Counted from the stretch's first letter, positions 11,071 to 22,818 are shown. The stretch: DNA of 64,000 nt from Verticillium longisporum (GCA_019188255.1 JAETXT010000004.1:2232001-2296000); one strand, 5' to 3'. A program made the numbers and translations. The notes: generated from the sequence alone by a model not told the origin.

Positions 11071-14000
11071 ATGGAGAGTGATGGCGGCGAGCTCACCCAA
11101 CGTACTGATGCCCCCTCTCGTCTGCTCCCCGCTCGTATCCTTACAAATCAGTTGAATAGCTAACATTTCGCCCCTCACGGCTGCAGCGACCCAGAATGTC
11201 CTGGATCCGCGGCGTGTCGGCAAGCAAAACTCGGGCTTCTCCGACGATGACATTTCCGACATCATCTGCCTCCTCTACCCATACTCCCCTTTGCCCGCCA
11301 AGAGGTCCTCCGCATAGCCCAACACGACGCCACCCACATCCTCGGTCGCGAACAGGCCGCCGCCATCGAGCCCGACTATGACCAGGAGCACCAGGCCGAC
11401 AACTTCCAGCTTGCGCCACCGAACACGGGTGATTATGCCCTCATCCTGAGGCTGTCGACGCTGGTCAAGGATCCGCTGCAGGGGTTTCAGTTTGGCCGGA
11501 ACGCGTCGCGATGCGATGTGTGCTTCAGCAATGACCCTATGAAGAGACTATCCAATGTCCACTTTCGGATCTACGTGAACAAGTATGGTGTCGTCATGCT
11601 GGAGGACCAGTCCACGAACGGGACCTTTGTGGATTCCAATCTTCTGAGGGGCAAGAATCCGAACGACAAGATGGATGTGCGGCGGACATTGAGTCACGGC
11701 TCCAAGATCAAGATCCTGATGCATTCCGAGCAGCAGGATCTGGAGTTCCTTGTTCGGATACCCAAGCGCGAGGGGAGTACGACAGAGCCTGGATCCGGAA
11801 TCTGGAAGACTACTTTGAGCGCATCGACGACCTGCAGAAAGAGGCTGCCGAAACAGTGGTACCTACCCCAGGAGGCGGGCATCCCGATCTCTTCTCTTCA
11901 CCCAAAAATCGACCGCCGCCGGCGCAGCCGCCCAAGAGGATACCACTTCCGTCCGGCACGACCCAGGAGAACGTAGACCGGTTTCCGCGGGAGTGGCGTG
12001 GCTCGAACAAGTACAATAAGGTCGGCCAGATCGGCAAGGGCGCCTTCGCTATCGTCCACAAGGTCACGTCCAAGTTCGACGGCAAACCTTACGCGGCGAA
12101 AGAGCTGGAGAAGCGGCGGTTCATGAAGAATGGAGTTCTGGACCAGAAGGTCGAGAACGAGATGAGAATCATGCAGAAAGTTCATCATGCAAGTCTCGTT
12201 CCCCGACTGATGACCCGTGTATACGACTAACATCCAAGCCAGAATAACGTGGTCCGCTACATCGAGCATTTTGATTGGGAGAATCGCTTGCTCATCATCA
12301 TCATGGAGTTTGTCCCCGGAGGTGACCTCGGCAGGCTCGTCGCTGAAAGGGGCATCCTTCCCGAAGTGTTGGTCCAGCGTATGGCCACCCAGCTGCTGAG
12401 CGCCATGGACTACCTACACGAGAACAACATTACGCATCGAGATGTGAAGCCCGACAATATCTTGGTCCAGTCGATCGATCCCTTTGAAGTCAAGCTGACC
12501 GACTTTGGCCTTTCCAAGATGGTCGATAACGAGCAGACCTTTCTGCGCACCTTCTGTGGCACACTCCTCTATTGTGCGCCGGAGGTATACTCCGAGTATC
12601 TCGAATACGATGACCATGGATTCCGACAACCCCGGGGTAAGTCGCGGCGAGCCCCTCCTGGTCAACGTTACGACCATGCTATTGACATCTGGTCCCTCGG
12701 CGGTGTTCTCTTTTACGCCCTCACGGGCAAGCCACCGTATCCCGTGCGGAATGGTATCAGTTACTCGGAGTTGCTACATCAAATCATGACCACGAATCTC
12801 AACACTGAGCCATTGGTCGAGGCAGGGGTATCAGACGACGCAATAGGCTTTCTCGGCTCTATGCTGCAACGCCGCCCAGAACACCGGGCGACAGTGCACG
12901 ATCTACAAGGCGACCCCTGGCTCGGCGGGCAGAAGCGTCCAGAGGATGCGGAGTCTTTGGACGAGGTTACGGATGACGACGAGAGCGACCTGCAGGTTGG
13001 AGCTTCGCAGCTGAGCATTCAGGAGGGGCAGAGCAAACGTCTTCCGCACGAGCCTCAATTCGAAGAAGTAATCGACGATGTCCTAGACGATTTTCTAGCC
13101 GAGGATTCGGGAAAGGAGAACGAGGATGAGAATGGAACATTTGGCCGTCCGGGCGCCGGCCCAAAGCTATTTGGTGAGGTAAATGTCTCAGCCGTTGGGA
13201 GCTCGGGGGTCATACCGGAGGGCCGCCTGAACATATCACTCCCCGGCTCCTCTCACAATGCACCCGAAGACAGCATGGAGACGGAGATATTGGATAGCCA
13301 AGGGTCTCATGAAGCTTCGACCATCGGCGGACATTCAAACAACGGCGCCCGCCTTTCTCTGTCAAGGACAAACGGCCAGTCCAACGACCAGCTGCACAGT
13401 CTGGTGGAGAACGTTCGGTCACAAAGCCTAGGGGCTTCCGAATCAGTCATTCTCGACACGACCATGAAGACTGTCAACGATTCAGGCGTTAACGACAGCT
13501 ATTGGACCGCGAGCAAACGCAAACCCGCATACGATACGAGTGACGAGTTTGAGGAGTCAAGGCCGGGGAAACCGGTCGTCAAGCGGCTTCGGTCAGAGGG
13601 CAATATCGAGGCCCTTGCCGATCAGGCCATGGAGGAGTTTACGCTTCTGGCTTCTGTACCGCTCGTCGAGAGACTGAAGTCTGGCCGACAGATTGATGGT
13701 CCCCAGGACAAAACGTTTTCTGGGAGGGACAGAACATGGGAACTTGGCATCTCGACTATCCAGAAATGACCGAGTTACAGCGACAAGTATTCACGCAAGC
13801 CGCCGAGAGTCGCAAGGAGGTGTTTGCGCCAGGCAAATCAGGTCTCTGGGATCTGGCCATGAAATACTTCCCTCCTCATCAGGGTGGTCTCGGGGACACG
13901 GAGCAGCCAGTACTTCTGAACCCTGACGACAGGCCGCGCACCCTGCAACGCGATGTGAGGACCATGGCGGAACTCAGAGAAGCTAGCGCTCCACCACCGA

Positions 14001-14892
14001 CAGCCCCGCCACCGGAAGAGGATGATCTGCCAGACACGCTACCTCCCGAGACCCAACGGATTGTGCCCATCATTGATGACGAGGTGCCCCAGCGTGCGTT
14101 GGCGGTGCTGGAATCCTCGCCTGGCTCTGTGGTGTCTGGCATCTCCGTTCCCGTGCGAAATACATTTGTGTCCTGGGGCAGGGGGCCTGAAAATACAGCC
14201 GTGTACACACCGAAGACTGAACTTCGGGTTCCGAAATATGCCGTCAAGATACTGCTGTGGACAGAAGAGCTTGAGCCAACCAGACGGCATGCCAGCAAGA
14301 CTGTACACCCCTGGGACAGACAAGACGTGGACCCTACCAAGTATGGATTTTACCTTTCGACGAAAGCGACCATCGGCATCCACGTCAACGGCTGTCACCT
14401 CCCCTCGCCGCGGCCGGGATCATCTTCGCTGCACTGGATTCAACTACACGACGGTGACGAGATTGTGGTCTGGGGCACAATGGACAATCCCGAGAAGACA
14501 AAGCTGATCTTCCGCTGCTTCTGGAGCGCTTCGTCACAGCCGCGCACGACCCCGGCCCGCCGCGCATCATCTCATCCTCTACGGCGCGCCGCCTTGAAGA
14601 GGCGTCGAGCAAGGCGGAGCGGCGCGCGAGGACGGACGCAGAGCGCCAGCGCCGCCTGGGCGACGCCGACCGCGACTTTGCCGAGCGCAAGGCAAGAATC
14701 GACCGTGAGAGGGAGAGGACCATGATTTTTGAGAGGAGGGTGCTGGAGGCGAGGGACATGCTCATCGCTGTCAAGGCGGGGGCGTCGCGGAGAGATTCGC
14801 CCGCCAGCGCGCCGGCAACGACAATCGCAAGGGGCTTGACGCCGTTGGGGGCGCCTTCGCCCAGGCTGGGTAGGGCGACTCCGGAGGTCTGA
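11071..14892 (+). CDS. RAD53: RAD53/CHK2-like checkpoint kinase with two FHA regions (frameshifted in sequence)
   Basis: DNA-damage/replication checkpoint Ser/Thr kinase of the Rad53/Cds1/Chk2 family. Exons 11071-11134, 11187-12188 and 12243-14892; the second intron uses a GC donor (GCAAGT). Corrected length is about 1239 residues. An N-terminal FHA domain (about residues 100-200) carries FGRNASRCDV, SNVHF and DQSTNGTFVD, the phosphothreonine-binding signature. The kinase domain (about 295-580) has the GKGAFAIV loop, the AAKEL lysine, HRDVKPDN, DFG and CAPEVY. A linker rich in acidic residues and Ser leads to a second FHA-like region at about 1010-1115 (YGFYLSTKATIGIHVNG, then LHDGDEIVVWG), giving the FHA-kinase-FHA order of yeast Rad53. 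A coiled coil follows. Four one-base losses in homopolymers (11286-11289, 11772-11775, 13716-13719, 14523-14524) break the frame; restoring each gives continuous family-like protein, so these look like sequence errors. Confidence 0.85.
12189..12242 (+). other. GC-AG intron in the RAD53-like gene
   Basis: The boundary between KVHH and NNVVRYIEHF in the kinase domain requires a 54-nt intron that starts GCAAGT and ends CCAG, with a GACTAAC branch site about 15 nt before the acceptor. Apart from the C at position 2 the donor matches the consensus, as is usual for the rare GC-AG class. No GT donor nearby keeps the kinase sequence continuous. Confidence 0.8.
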
Positions 14893-15177
14893 TCGTAATT
14901 TGGTCTCAGCTATCCATCATCGCCTTGTTACCGGGGTGGATTCACGAAAAGGGGGGCTACAGGGCTCTTGAATATGGCGTTGCCTTGGGATCTGGGTTGC
15001 CTTTGTGGCAAATGGGCTCACACTCCAGATGATTGGGATTATACATACCCGTAGCGTATCTACAGACAGCACGAATAAGAATATAGATATCATTATCTGA
15101 CTGTGTGGCAGGCAGTACAATCAAGAGGCACATGCCGGTGTGGAGAAAGCTTTTCGCATCGATGGACCTCTTCTTTT

Positions 15178-16250
15178 CTATGAAATAGAAGACTGACCAA
15201 TCGTTGCCTTCGTACAAACTGTGTCGCAGGACGTCGACTTGACTTTTCGGCCCTTGAGACAGTCACTTTCTGTGTGCCGTTCTCGCGGGCCCTGTCTGTC
15301 TGTCACATGAGATACGGCTGTTGGAGGCCACTCGGTCACGTCTCTTTTGGAAGAAGACGTTCCGTCAGCCTTTTCGTCAGCAAGAGTCAACCACTTCCAC
15401 TCGGTATCCCTTCGGGAAACTGTTAATCCAAATGCGGGCAGGCTGCGATCCAGGGTCAGCATGGCCATGTAATCCGTGAGGCAGTGGGGGCAATAGAGCT
15501 GTCCCTGCCGAAAGTCCTGGTTCCCTTCTGCATCATGATATTTTTTTCATCCAGAATAATGAACCCACGCATGAAGCGTTCGTCATCCTGTGGTTGCAAA
15601 CCCAGTGCTCTTTCTCTTCGATGGCCTGCCAGAGGGTGTCAAGGTCGCTGCTCCTCATCTCGTGGTATACGACTAGCATGAGCTCGCCTCGAACGATGCA
15701 AATGGTGGTATAAATGCTCCAGCATGGTTCTCTGCTGTCGCTATTGACAAACTCCATTTTGTGTATGGTCAAGGGAATCCCCCTTGGGGCGCCGTAGAGG
15801 CGGTTCATCATGGCGAGGCTGTGGTGGTACGGGAGGTTGTATCCGCCCGAGCCGACGCGGAGCCGCCCCTCGAGGCAGGCATAGCGCTCTCTGCGGCTCT
15901 GGTACCGCAAGAGGTAGGAGAAATCCTAGATCTTGCTGCAGAGGGGGGCACAGCTCGTCGCCCATGGCGCACTCGAGGCGGAGCAGCAGGTCCTCTCGCT
16001 GGGCGCCGGGCGGGAGACGGGGCGGAGGCAGGGCTCTGTAGAGGCCTTTGCAGCAGAGTGTTAGGGCTATCATATCGCTGTCGTCGAGGAACGTCGTGAT
16101 GTGTAGTATCATCTCGAGGGGGAGCTACAGGATGGTGTCACCCTGTTGCTCCTGGTCGAGTTTCTGGGGGGAGGGATTGCGTGGGGCGACTTTCCTCCGC
16201 CGCCAGGCTTTTGTGCTCGGCCTCGAACATGTCCGGATTGTATTCGGCAT
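15178..16250 (-). pseudogene. F-box-like protein gene, disrupted
   Basis: The N-terminal part reads LPLEMILHITTFLDDSDMIA then LTLCCKGLYRAL, the F-box pattern of a fungal family whose proteins go on to a CPLC zinc-type pair and a later YCPHC pair. All three elements are recognisable (F-box at about 16055-16124, CPLC at about 15940, YCPHC at about 15490), but in different frames. A possible start is ATG at 16250. Interruptions: TAG at 16125-16127 just before LPLEM, TAG at 15926-15928, a frame change at the run of six C (coding strand) near 15941-15947, and another at the run of seven A at 15541-15547. The two stops each need only one C-to-T change to be CAG. Two stops plus two frame changes suggest a true pseudogene more than the other interrupted genes do. 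The C-terminal end is uncertain. Confidence 0.6.
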
Positions 16251-17204
16251 GATCTTGGATCGAATGTAAGGTAATTTTAGGCAGGTTCTCTACGGGTAGG
16301 TGGGAGAGGCATCTGAAGGGGTCTCTGACAACAATGAGAAGCTAGCCTGCCCTTCGCGACGCCAGTGCTGCCGGTGCTGGAGCTGATTTCTGTTGACTGT
16401 GAACCTGTATGGAAGTCAGTTCAAGTTGATATCAGAACGGGTGGAATCGAAGAGGTTTGTATTCCATCAAGGCGGATGCTTTGTTCGTCCTGGCCGTAAG
16501 AATCCCTTATGTTGGAACTTTGAAGGGTCGGGCACCTCCACCATACACATCAGTACAAAGCTAATGGAAATAGCCTCCAGCGAAGCGTAACTCTCGCCTT
16601 CTTGGTCCTTCATCGTGTCTCCTGCAGCATCGCTCAGTCGAAGCCAAGAGTTGGTGTCTTGGATGCTTGCTAGCATGGCCATAGGCAGAAAACCGGACAA
16701 GTGCCAGGGCAAGTTTGGTGATTCTGTCGCTACCCGCGACCTGTTTCATATGACATGCCAGCACCCGTCTGCACATCCTGGCTTGCGAGGACCAACATGT
16801 GTTTTCTTTTTGTGCAAAGCATGCGGGTGGTGTCTCCCTACTGCTTCCCTGGTCTTGTCCTTGGGTGTTCTTCCCTCGGATATTCCGTTTACTCTTTCGC
16901 TCCTGACCCAGCCCCCCCATCTGCTTAGCCATTCCAACCATTCACTTTGCCAAAGCATCTCTAATACCATGAAATGGGCATGAAAGCTCCGTTTATCAAC
17001 CCGAACCATCATTTGTACCTACCTATTTTGGGTGTCCCTAAGCTCTCTTCGAGTGGTGCATGGGAGGCAAGTGCGACCCATCACGCCTTCCTCGTACGCT
17101 ACTCCTTGATAGCAGGAGCCTCTTGGTCGACCCGAGCCTTGGCCACTTGTCTTTCGATGGGTATATCACACGAGGCCTCGCCAGTGTACCTTACCAACCC
17201 TTAC
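16251..17204. other. Intergenic region before the membrane-protein gene
   Basis: No gene recognised on either strand; short overlapping frames only. The stretch from about 16850 to 17200 is C/T-rich and probably promoter/leader of the gene starting at 17205. Confidence 0.6.
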
Positions 17205-18488
17205 ATGGCCTCCTTCTTCATCTCCTGGGAGCTGTGGCAGCAGATGACATTTGTGAGTGATTGAATGACCGGCAACAAGCGGCTAGTGACAAGAGACTGA
17301 CGATTGCAGTGCCTCGGTGCGGCCATTTGTCTTGTCTTTGTTGCCGGATATGGGAAGCTCTGCTGGACTCATCAATATGTCAAGAAACAGGAGGCTGTTG
17401 ACGAGGAGAGGCGAACACACGACCTGGAAATGCGCAAGTCGGGCCTGCCAGCGATGAAGAAAGTCACTGAAATTCCCTTTGGCGTCCGAGCCATTCAGAG
17501 CGGCATCCAAGTCGACGGCATCTGGATCTCCAGCCATTCTTTGCCCACCAAAACCCAGTCAACGCTCGTGTCGATGGACATTTCGATCCCAGGGCGGAGC
17601 AATGCAAAGGGAAAGGGACTGGACACGATGGCCCCGGTACTCGCTCTGCCCTCACCGCATACAAGTACCCCTGCAGATGACTCCCGAATTGAGCAGCCCT
17701 TGAGCTTTGGCCTGCATAATTCTCTTCAGAATTTCCATCCAGACGCTTTGAAGACGTACCGACCATCGGCCCCTCAAGTCTCCGAAATGGAAACCTCCAC
17801 CCCCACTGAGGGAAACGCCGTGGGACACTCGAAAGAAAGCGACTCACAGGCAAGAACTGGACTGCAAACGTACGTTCCGGTTGCGGCACACATCACCGAG
17901 GCACTCGACGACCCTCGTCAGATGCGCGACACTGTTTTTGCTGCTGCGTCTTATGACCACGAAACACCCGACGCCAATAAGTCGATGCCGATTCCTGCAA
18001 ACAAATACCAGACCGCTGGCCCCCGGCGTCCGACTCATCATTCTGAAAGACGCTTACCTACAGTTGACGTGCTAACGCCGAGCTCGCATCATCCCATCGA
18101 TGGCTCGGACATCCCTCGCTCATTGAACATGACAGCCGCTCACGTAGGATACCCTGGAGGCACCGGTGCTATTGTAGTCCCGGAGCCCTGGGCATCACCT
18201 GAGCCGGGAGCCAGTTATCCCAATGATTCAGGACACCAGCACCAAAGAAGCCAGCCTACTTTACCATCGCCCACATTTGCACCGGGCGACGTGCACGCAA
18301 ACCGATCGCGACGCATTGTGAATCCTGGATTCGAGGTCCTTCCCGCCGGTACATTTAACGCTGGACAGAGCAGCAGTGGCGATGATGCGGACGCTGAGGA
18401 GTCATGGCGGCATAGGCCTCCGAGGAGGCTGTCTCTGGGAGGAAAGGCGAAACTACGGAAGAGTCCGCCGAGCACGAGCCGCGGGTAG
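17205..18488 (+). CDS. Single-pass membrane protein, function unknown
   Basis: Two exons, 17205-17252 and 17310-18488, encode 408 residues. The 57-nt intron (GTGAGT...GCAG) lies just before the membrane segment. The N-terminus MASFFISWELWQQMTF is followed by a hydrophobic stretch CLGAAICLVFVAGYGKL (about residues 17-33), then a basic/acidic cytosol-type region (THQYVKKQEAVDEERR) and a conserved-looking segment EIPFGVRAIQSGIQVDGIWI. The rest is long, polar and Ser/Pro-rich, probably disordered. This suggests a type I/III single-pass protein with a very short outside end and a long tail. I recognise the general N-terminal layout from uncharacterised fungal proteins but cannot assign a role. The start is chosen because it gives the membrane helix right after the splice and no upstream in-frame exon is evident. 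The reading frame is intact. Confidence 0.7.
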
Positions 18489-18584
18489 GTGACGGGAGGC
18501 TGCGTGAGCCTTTTCAATGATCGACCCAACAAGCATATAAGCATCTAGGTACCACAAAAAGGGGTGGCTTTTCGTATAAAAAAA

Positions 18585-18704
18585 ACATACAACACCGGGG
18601 ATTCGCCGGTGGTCACCCACCCGACTACTGGTCCGGCCCTTACTGGTTTATCGAATGGGAGAGCGGACGGGATCCCGAGTTTCCCAGTAGGTATGGTCGT
18701 ATGT
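18585..18704 (-). rRNA. 5S ribosomal RNA
   Basis: On the minus strand the 120 nt start ACATACGACC, contain GATCCCGTCCGCTC (internal promoter region), the GGGTGGGTGACCACC arm and GCGAATCCC, and end GGTGTTGTATGT, so the two ends pair as the closing helix of 5S rRNA. A run of eight T follows directly (18578-18585), the RNA polymerase III terminator. The gene stands alone, about 100 bases after the membrane-protein stop on the other strand, as expected in filamentous ascomycetes where 5S genes are dispersed instead of sitting in the rDNA unit. Confidence 0.93.
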
Positions 18705-19255
18705 GCTTGGAACGCAGCTGTTCGTCGATGATATTGGTTGTGGTTGTTGTGATGGTCAAGGCATGCCGCGGTTGGGGTGAAAGGGAGTGGATAAGAGGCC
18801 AAGTCAACACGACCAGTCACAACAGCGCATTCAACCACACCATTCACCATTAAGGCATAATGAAATACACGCCGGGCGATTCCAAGAATACGTGCACCCG
18901 CGGGAGGTGCTGGTTGATCCCGCGGGCCAGAAGTGCTCGAAGCGCTCGGATCTCCGCCCGCACGCGCTCGGCTTTCGGCGCGCCTCGCTTGCCTGGGTGC
19001 CGGGCGGACCGACCGAGCCAACCCCGCGCCGCCGTTGTCGGCAGATCGTCGCATGCCCAGCGATGGCGATGACGTTGACCCCGCCCGGGCGGCTGATTGA
19101 GGCCAATCCAGGGTCAGGAATTGGCAATGATAAGCCTGCCTGGGTACGCTGTGATGCTTCGAGCCGTGCACCTGTGTTCTTGCAACTTTGACGCCCTGAC
19201 AAGCCGCTCAATCGGTATCCAACGAAACGATACGAATCGAAGAACACGCACAGTC
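18705..19255. other. Intergenic: 5S upstream flank and methyltransferase promoter
   Basis: No gene supported. Very GC-rich from about 18890 to 19090. A 208-residue open frame on the minus strand runs through here and across the 5S gene, and is judged spurious. Confidence 0.6.
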
Positions 19256-20225
19256 ATGACGCAGACCCTCCACCCCGGCGCGCAATCGGGCTTCGCCGAC
19301 GCCTCGAGCTACGACGCCCACCGGCCCTCCTACCCTACGGCGACGGTGACGGCGTTCCTCGAGAAGCTGGGCCTCGCGGGCCAGCGGGGCGCGCGCGTGC
19401 TCGACCTCGCCGCCGGCAGGGGCAACCTCACGGAGGTGCCCGCCGCGCGGGACGAGGGGATCGAGATTGTGGACGCCGAGCCGCTCGGGGGGATGCGCGG
19501 CGAACTGGCGCGCAAGGGACTGGCCGGCGTCGAGGTCCGGGACGGGTTCGCCGAGGGGATCCCGCTCGGGGACGGGTGGGGGGACGGGTGCGTCGTCGCG
19601 CAGGCTTTCCACTGGTTCGCGAACGAGAAGGCGTTACGGGAGATTCACCGGGTGCTGAAGCCGCGGTCGTCGCTGGGGTTGATCTGGAACATTGAGGATT
19701 GTGAGTTCTGCTGCTGGCGAGAGCCGGAGGAGAGAGGAGGGCGCGGCCACGAATAAAGATTGCTGACGATGAGGGGCACCAGATAACAAGCCTGCGGCGT
19801 GGACGGCGTCGACGCAGTGGGAGCAGCGCGTCAACGAGCTCATCCACTCGCTCGACGGCGACGGACAGGCGCGGTTCCGGAACGATGCGTGGCGGGCGTG
19901 CTTTGACTCGCAGGCGGCGAACCCGCTCAAGACGGTGGCCGAGTATGGGTTGCCGGGGCTCGCGACGGCCGACGACGGCAAGGCGCCCTGGTTCTCGGTG
20001 CCGATCGGCGAGGACAGCGTGCCTTTCACGGTGTGGCTGACGGAGGAGGCGCTGTGGAAGAGGCTGTCAACGCTGAGCCAGGTGGCCGTACTCGACGGGG
20101 ACGAGCTATCGCGATTTCGGGCGCGGCTGGCGGAGATGCTCAGGGAGGAGAGCGTCGAGAGGAATGACAAGGGCGAGGTGGCGCTGCATGGAAAGACGTT
20201 TTTTGCATGGACTTCGCGGCTCTAG
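19256..20225 (+). CDS. Class I SAM-dependent methyltransferase
   Basis: Exons 19256-19700 and 19783-20225 give 295 residues; the intron is GTGAGT...CCAG and splicing joins NIEDY to NKPAAW. The SAM-binding motif I reads VLDLAAGRGNLTE (about residues 47-59); further motifs include QAFHWF and the IHRVLKP helix with LGLIWN, the pattern of the methyltransferase-11 group in fungi (S. cerevisiae Crg1/Tmt1-like). The substrate cannot be told from sequence; small molecules are usual for this group. The protein is intact and GC-rich in third positions compared with neighbours. It probably depends on the SAM made by the synthetase at 45950-47328, but there is no local operon-like link. Confidence 0.85.
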
Positions 20226-20230
20226 GTTAG

Positions 20231-20315
20231 ACAGAACAGGAGAGAGAAGAGAGAGAGAAGAGAGAGAAGAGGGAGAAGAGGAAGAAGAGGGAGAAGAGGA
20301 AGAAGAAGAAGAAGC
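20231..20315 (+). repeat. Purine (GA/GAA) microsatellite
   Basis: About 85 bases of AGAGAGAAG and GAAGAG repeats immediately after the methyltransferase stop codon, probably within its 3' UTR and pointing toward the LSM6 3' end. Confidence 0.85.
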
Positions 20316-20496
20316 ACACGGAAGACGGCATTCCGGACGTGAGGACTCGAACAATCGTGGGTATATTCAGTCAACTCTTCTTCTGTAGGCCTGCACACCG
20401 GACTGCTCGTGACGTAGCGGTCATGGCAGGCACAGGAAGAAGCCTGACTGGAGATCATAAAACCATCATAACCATGGATTAAAAAAAACAGCCCGT

Positions 20497-20905
20497 CTAG
20501 TCTGCGGAAATGTACATGACTGAGAGGGCAGACACACACAGACACACGTCAGTAGGAGCAGTACAGCAGAGGGCAAGGGGGGAACATACCGTTGTTGCCC
20601 CTCACAAAGGCGTCGCCGTACGACCTCCGCTTGGTGCCGTTGACATACTCCTCCGTCTTCTCGAGAGCGATGTTCATGTAGCCGTCGACAGACTGGAGCT
20701 CGCCTGGCGCGGTACGTGGGTTAGCGCCTCATGACCTCTGCTTGCACCGTTTCTCGTTCCTCGTTCCTCGTTCCTCGCAGGACGCACCCTTGTAGACGAC
20801 GCCCGAGTTGAGCTTGACGGTGACGGCGTTGCCGATGATGTCGCTGAGGAAGCTTGAGGGGTCCTTGCCCTCGCCCTGGGGGGCACTGGGGTTTCCGTTT
20901 TCCAT
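20497..20905 (-). CDS. LSM6: U6 snRNA-associated Sm-like protein LSm6
   Basis: Three exons on the minus strand (20788-20905, 20590-20703, 20497-20519) encode 84 residues, close to the family length (yeast 86). LSm6 is part of the heptameric LSm1-7 ring (cytoplasmic decapping and decay) and LSm2-8 ring (U6 snRNA binding in splicing). The Sm1 motif reads FLSDIIGNAVTVKLNSGVVY followed by KGELQSVDGYMNIAL; Sm2 is AFVRGNNVMYISA. The last exon is only 23 nt, carrying VMYISAD and the stop. Donors are GTGCGT and GTATGT, acceptors CCAG and TCAG. The gene is divergent from the Rad60-like gene, with about 520 bases between start codons. Confidence 0.95.
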
Positions 20906-21426
20906 GTTGGCGGGGGTTGTTGGTGTATGGCGTGTGAGGCAAGGGATGTAGGGCGGGGTGAGATGAATGAGTGAGGCTCGTGATGAGAGGCAGATGCAGA
21001 GACGGGGGATGGCAAGGCTGTGAAAGCAGAAGGCAGAGGTTGGTCTGTGCATGGCAAGGTACCCAGTCCTGCCAGTACCTTTGATGTACCTTTTCCCTCA
21101 CATGCACCACAGCTTCGTGGTGGGGCGGCTGTGGCTGTGATCGTGTCGACATTGGCGACTTGGGCGCGAACAAAAAGCACCTGGAGGCTTCACCTGCACC
21201 TCTTTTTTTCCAAAGGGCCGCCCTCGTCGCCCGGCATGCATCCATCTCGTCGAGATAGTCCCCTTTGCTTCGCATCGTCATACTCGCACCCGGCTGCACC
21301 GTCCAACTCGCACCTGGCGATTCTTCTTCTTCCTTTCTCTCAGCCTACTGACACCCAACACGCAACAACGTCTTGACATTGTCTACCAGGTAGTCAGTCA
21401 CCCACTACTTCCTTGCCATCATCATC
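20906..21426. promoter_or_regulatory. Divergent promoter, LSM6 / Rad60-like gene
   Basis: A 521-base intergenic space between two start codons pointing away from each other; it must hold both promoters. No gene is visible inside. Pyrimidine-rich tracts precede the Rad60-like ATG. No specific factor site was identified. Confidence 0.7.
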
Positions 21427-22787
21427 ATGGCCGAGTCCACTGCACCGAAAAGGTGGCTGCCTTTTAAGCCCACCGCCCTTCGTCAAAACTCCAACCCGAA
21501 GCCGGAGACCAAGGACAAGGTTGAGCATGGTGGCGACAATAACGGCGATGACGACGAAGACGACGGGCTCAGCTTGTTCAAGCGCTCCAAAGAGTTCTTC
21601 CCCAAGGTCATGGCCGACGAGGCGCGCCGTCGCAAACGCAAGCACGCCCACCGCGACAAGGGCAAGGAGCTCGCGACGCCTGCTGCCGACGCCAACGACG
21701 ACTCGGACGATCCTGGGCACGGCGCGCGACTCTCCAACGACAGCTACAAACATACGAGTCCCAGCCGGGCCAGCCGGTCGCGGCCTGTGAAGAGGGCAAT
21801 CGACGACAGCGATGGCGATCTCGAGTACGTTTCCATGCCCTCCGCCGCTTCCTTGTTTCCTCCCCGTTTCCATATCGTCCATACTCACCTGGCCAAAGGG
21901 ATCACATTGAAACGCCGCCTTCCAAGCGATCACGCACGAGCGACGAGTACATTGATCGCAAGATCAAGACGACACGCTCACCGAGCCACGACCAGCCATC
22001 CACGCCATCACGGCACGCCACCAGATCCCTCGCACTGCGCACGCCGAAGAAGGAAGGCCCGACGCCCAAGGGCAAAAACGCCGTCGTATCCCTCGACGAC
22101 AGCGGCGCGAGCGATGCTGACTTGTACGGCGCCACCCCCGTGCGCGACGTGCCAGGCACGCGCTCTTCCAACGGCGCTGCCATTGTCATTGACGACGATG
22201 ACCCCTTTGCTGAAGGCGAACAAGTGAAAGCATCGGACGACGGCACCGGCAGCAAGAAGGACGAGGTCGAAGACGACGAAGAAGAAGAAGAAGAAGAAGG
22301 CGACGACGACGTGGAAGAGTATATCCGCGCCGCCCGTGAGCGCCAGAAGAAGGCCGAGGCAGCCCAGGCCAACCCCGCCGAGGCCGACCAGACACGCATC
22401 ACCATCCTCGTGACGTCGCCCATCCCCGGCGCCAAGCCGGTCAAGTACCTCTACACCCTCTGGAAGCCCCTCGGCAAGCTGCGCGAGGTCTGGAACAGCA
22501 CCGAGGGCTACGACGTCGAACCGCCCGTCGACGCCGCCGTCACCTTCATCACCTGGCGCGGCCGCCGCCTGTACGACTCGACGACGCTCAACAGCCTCCA
22601 GATTCGCGCCGCCGAGAACGGCACGCTGCGGTCCCCTGCCGTCCGCAACCCGCACGACGCCGACGGCTTCTCCGACGGCTGGACGAGGGTGCACATGGAG
22701 ATGTGGACCGAGGCCCTCTGGGACGAGCACAAGCGCAAGGAGGACCGCAGACGCCTGCGCGACCTCGGCGAGCTGGACGACTACTCG

Positions 22788-22818
<31 letters not shown>

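Noticed and set aside
18545..19171. 208-codon minus-strand frame
   Set aside because: Runs across the 5S rRNA gene and a GC-rich spacer; no family features.
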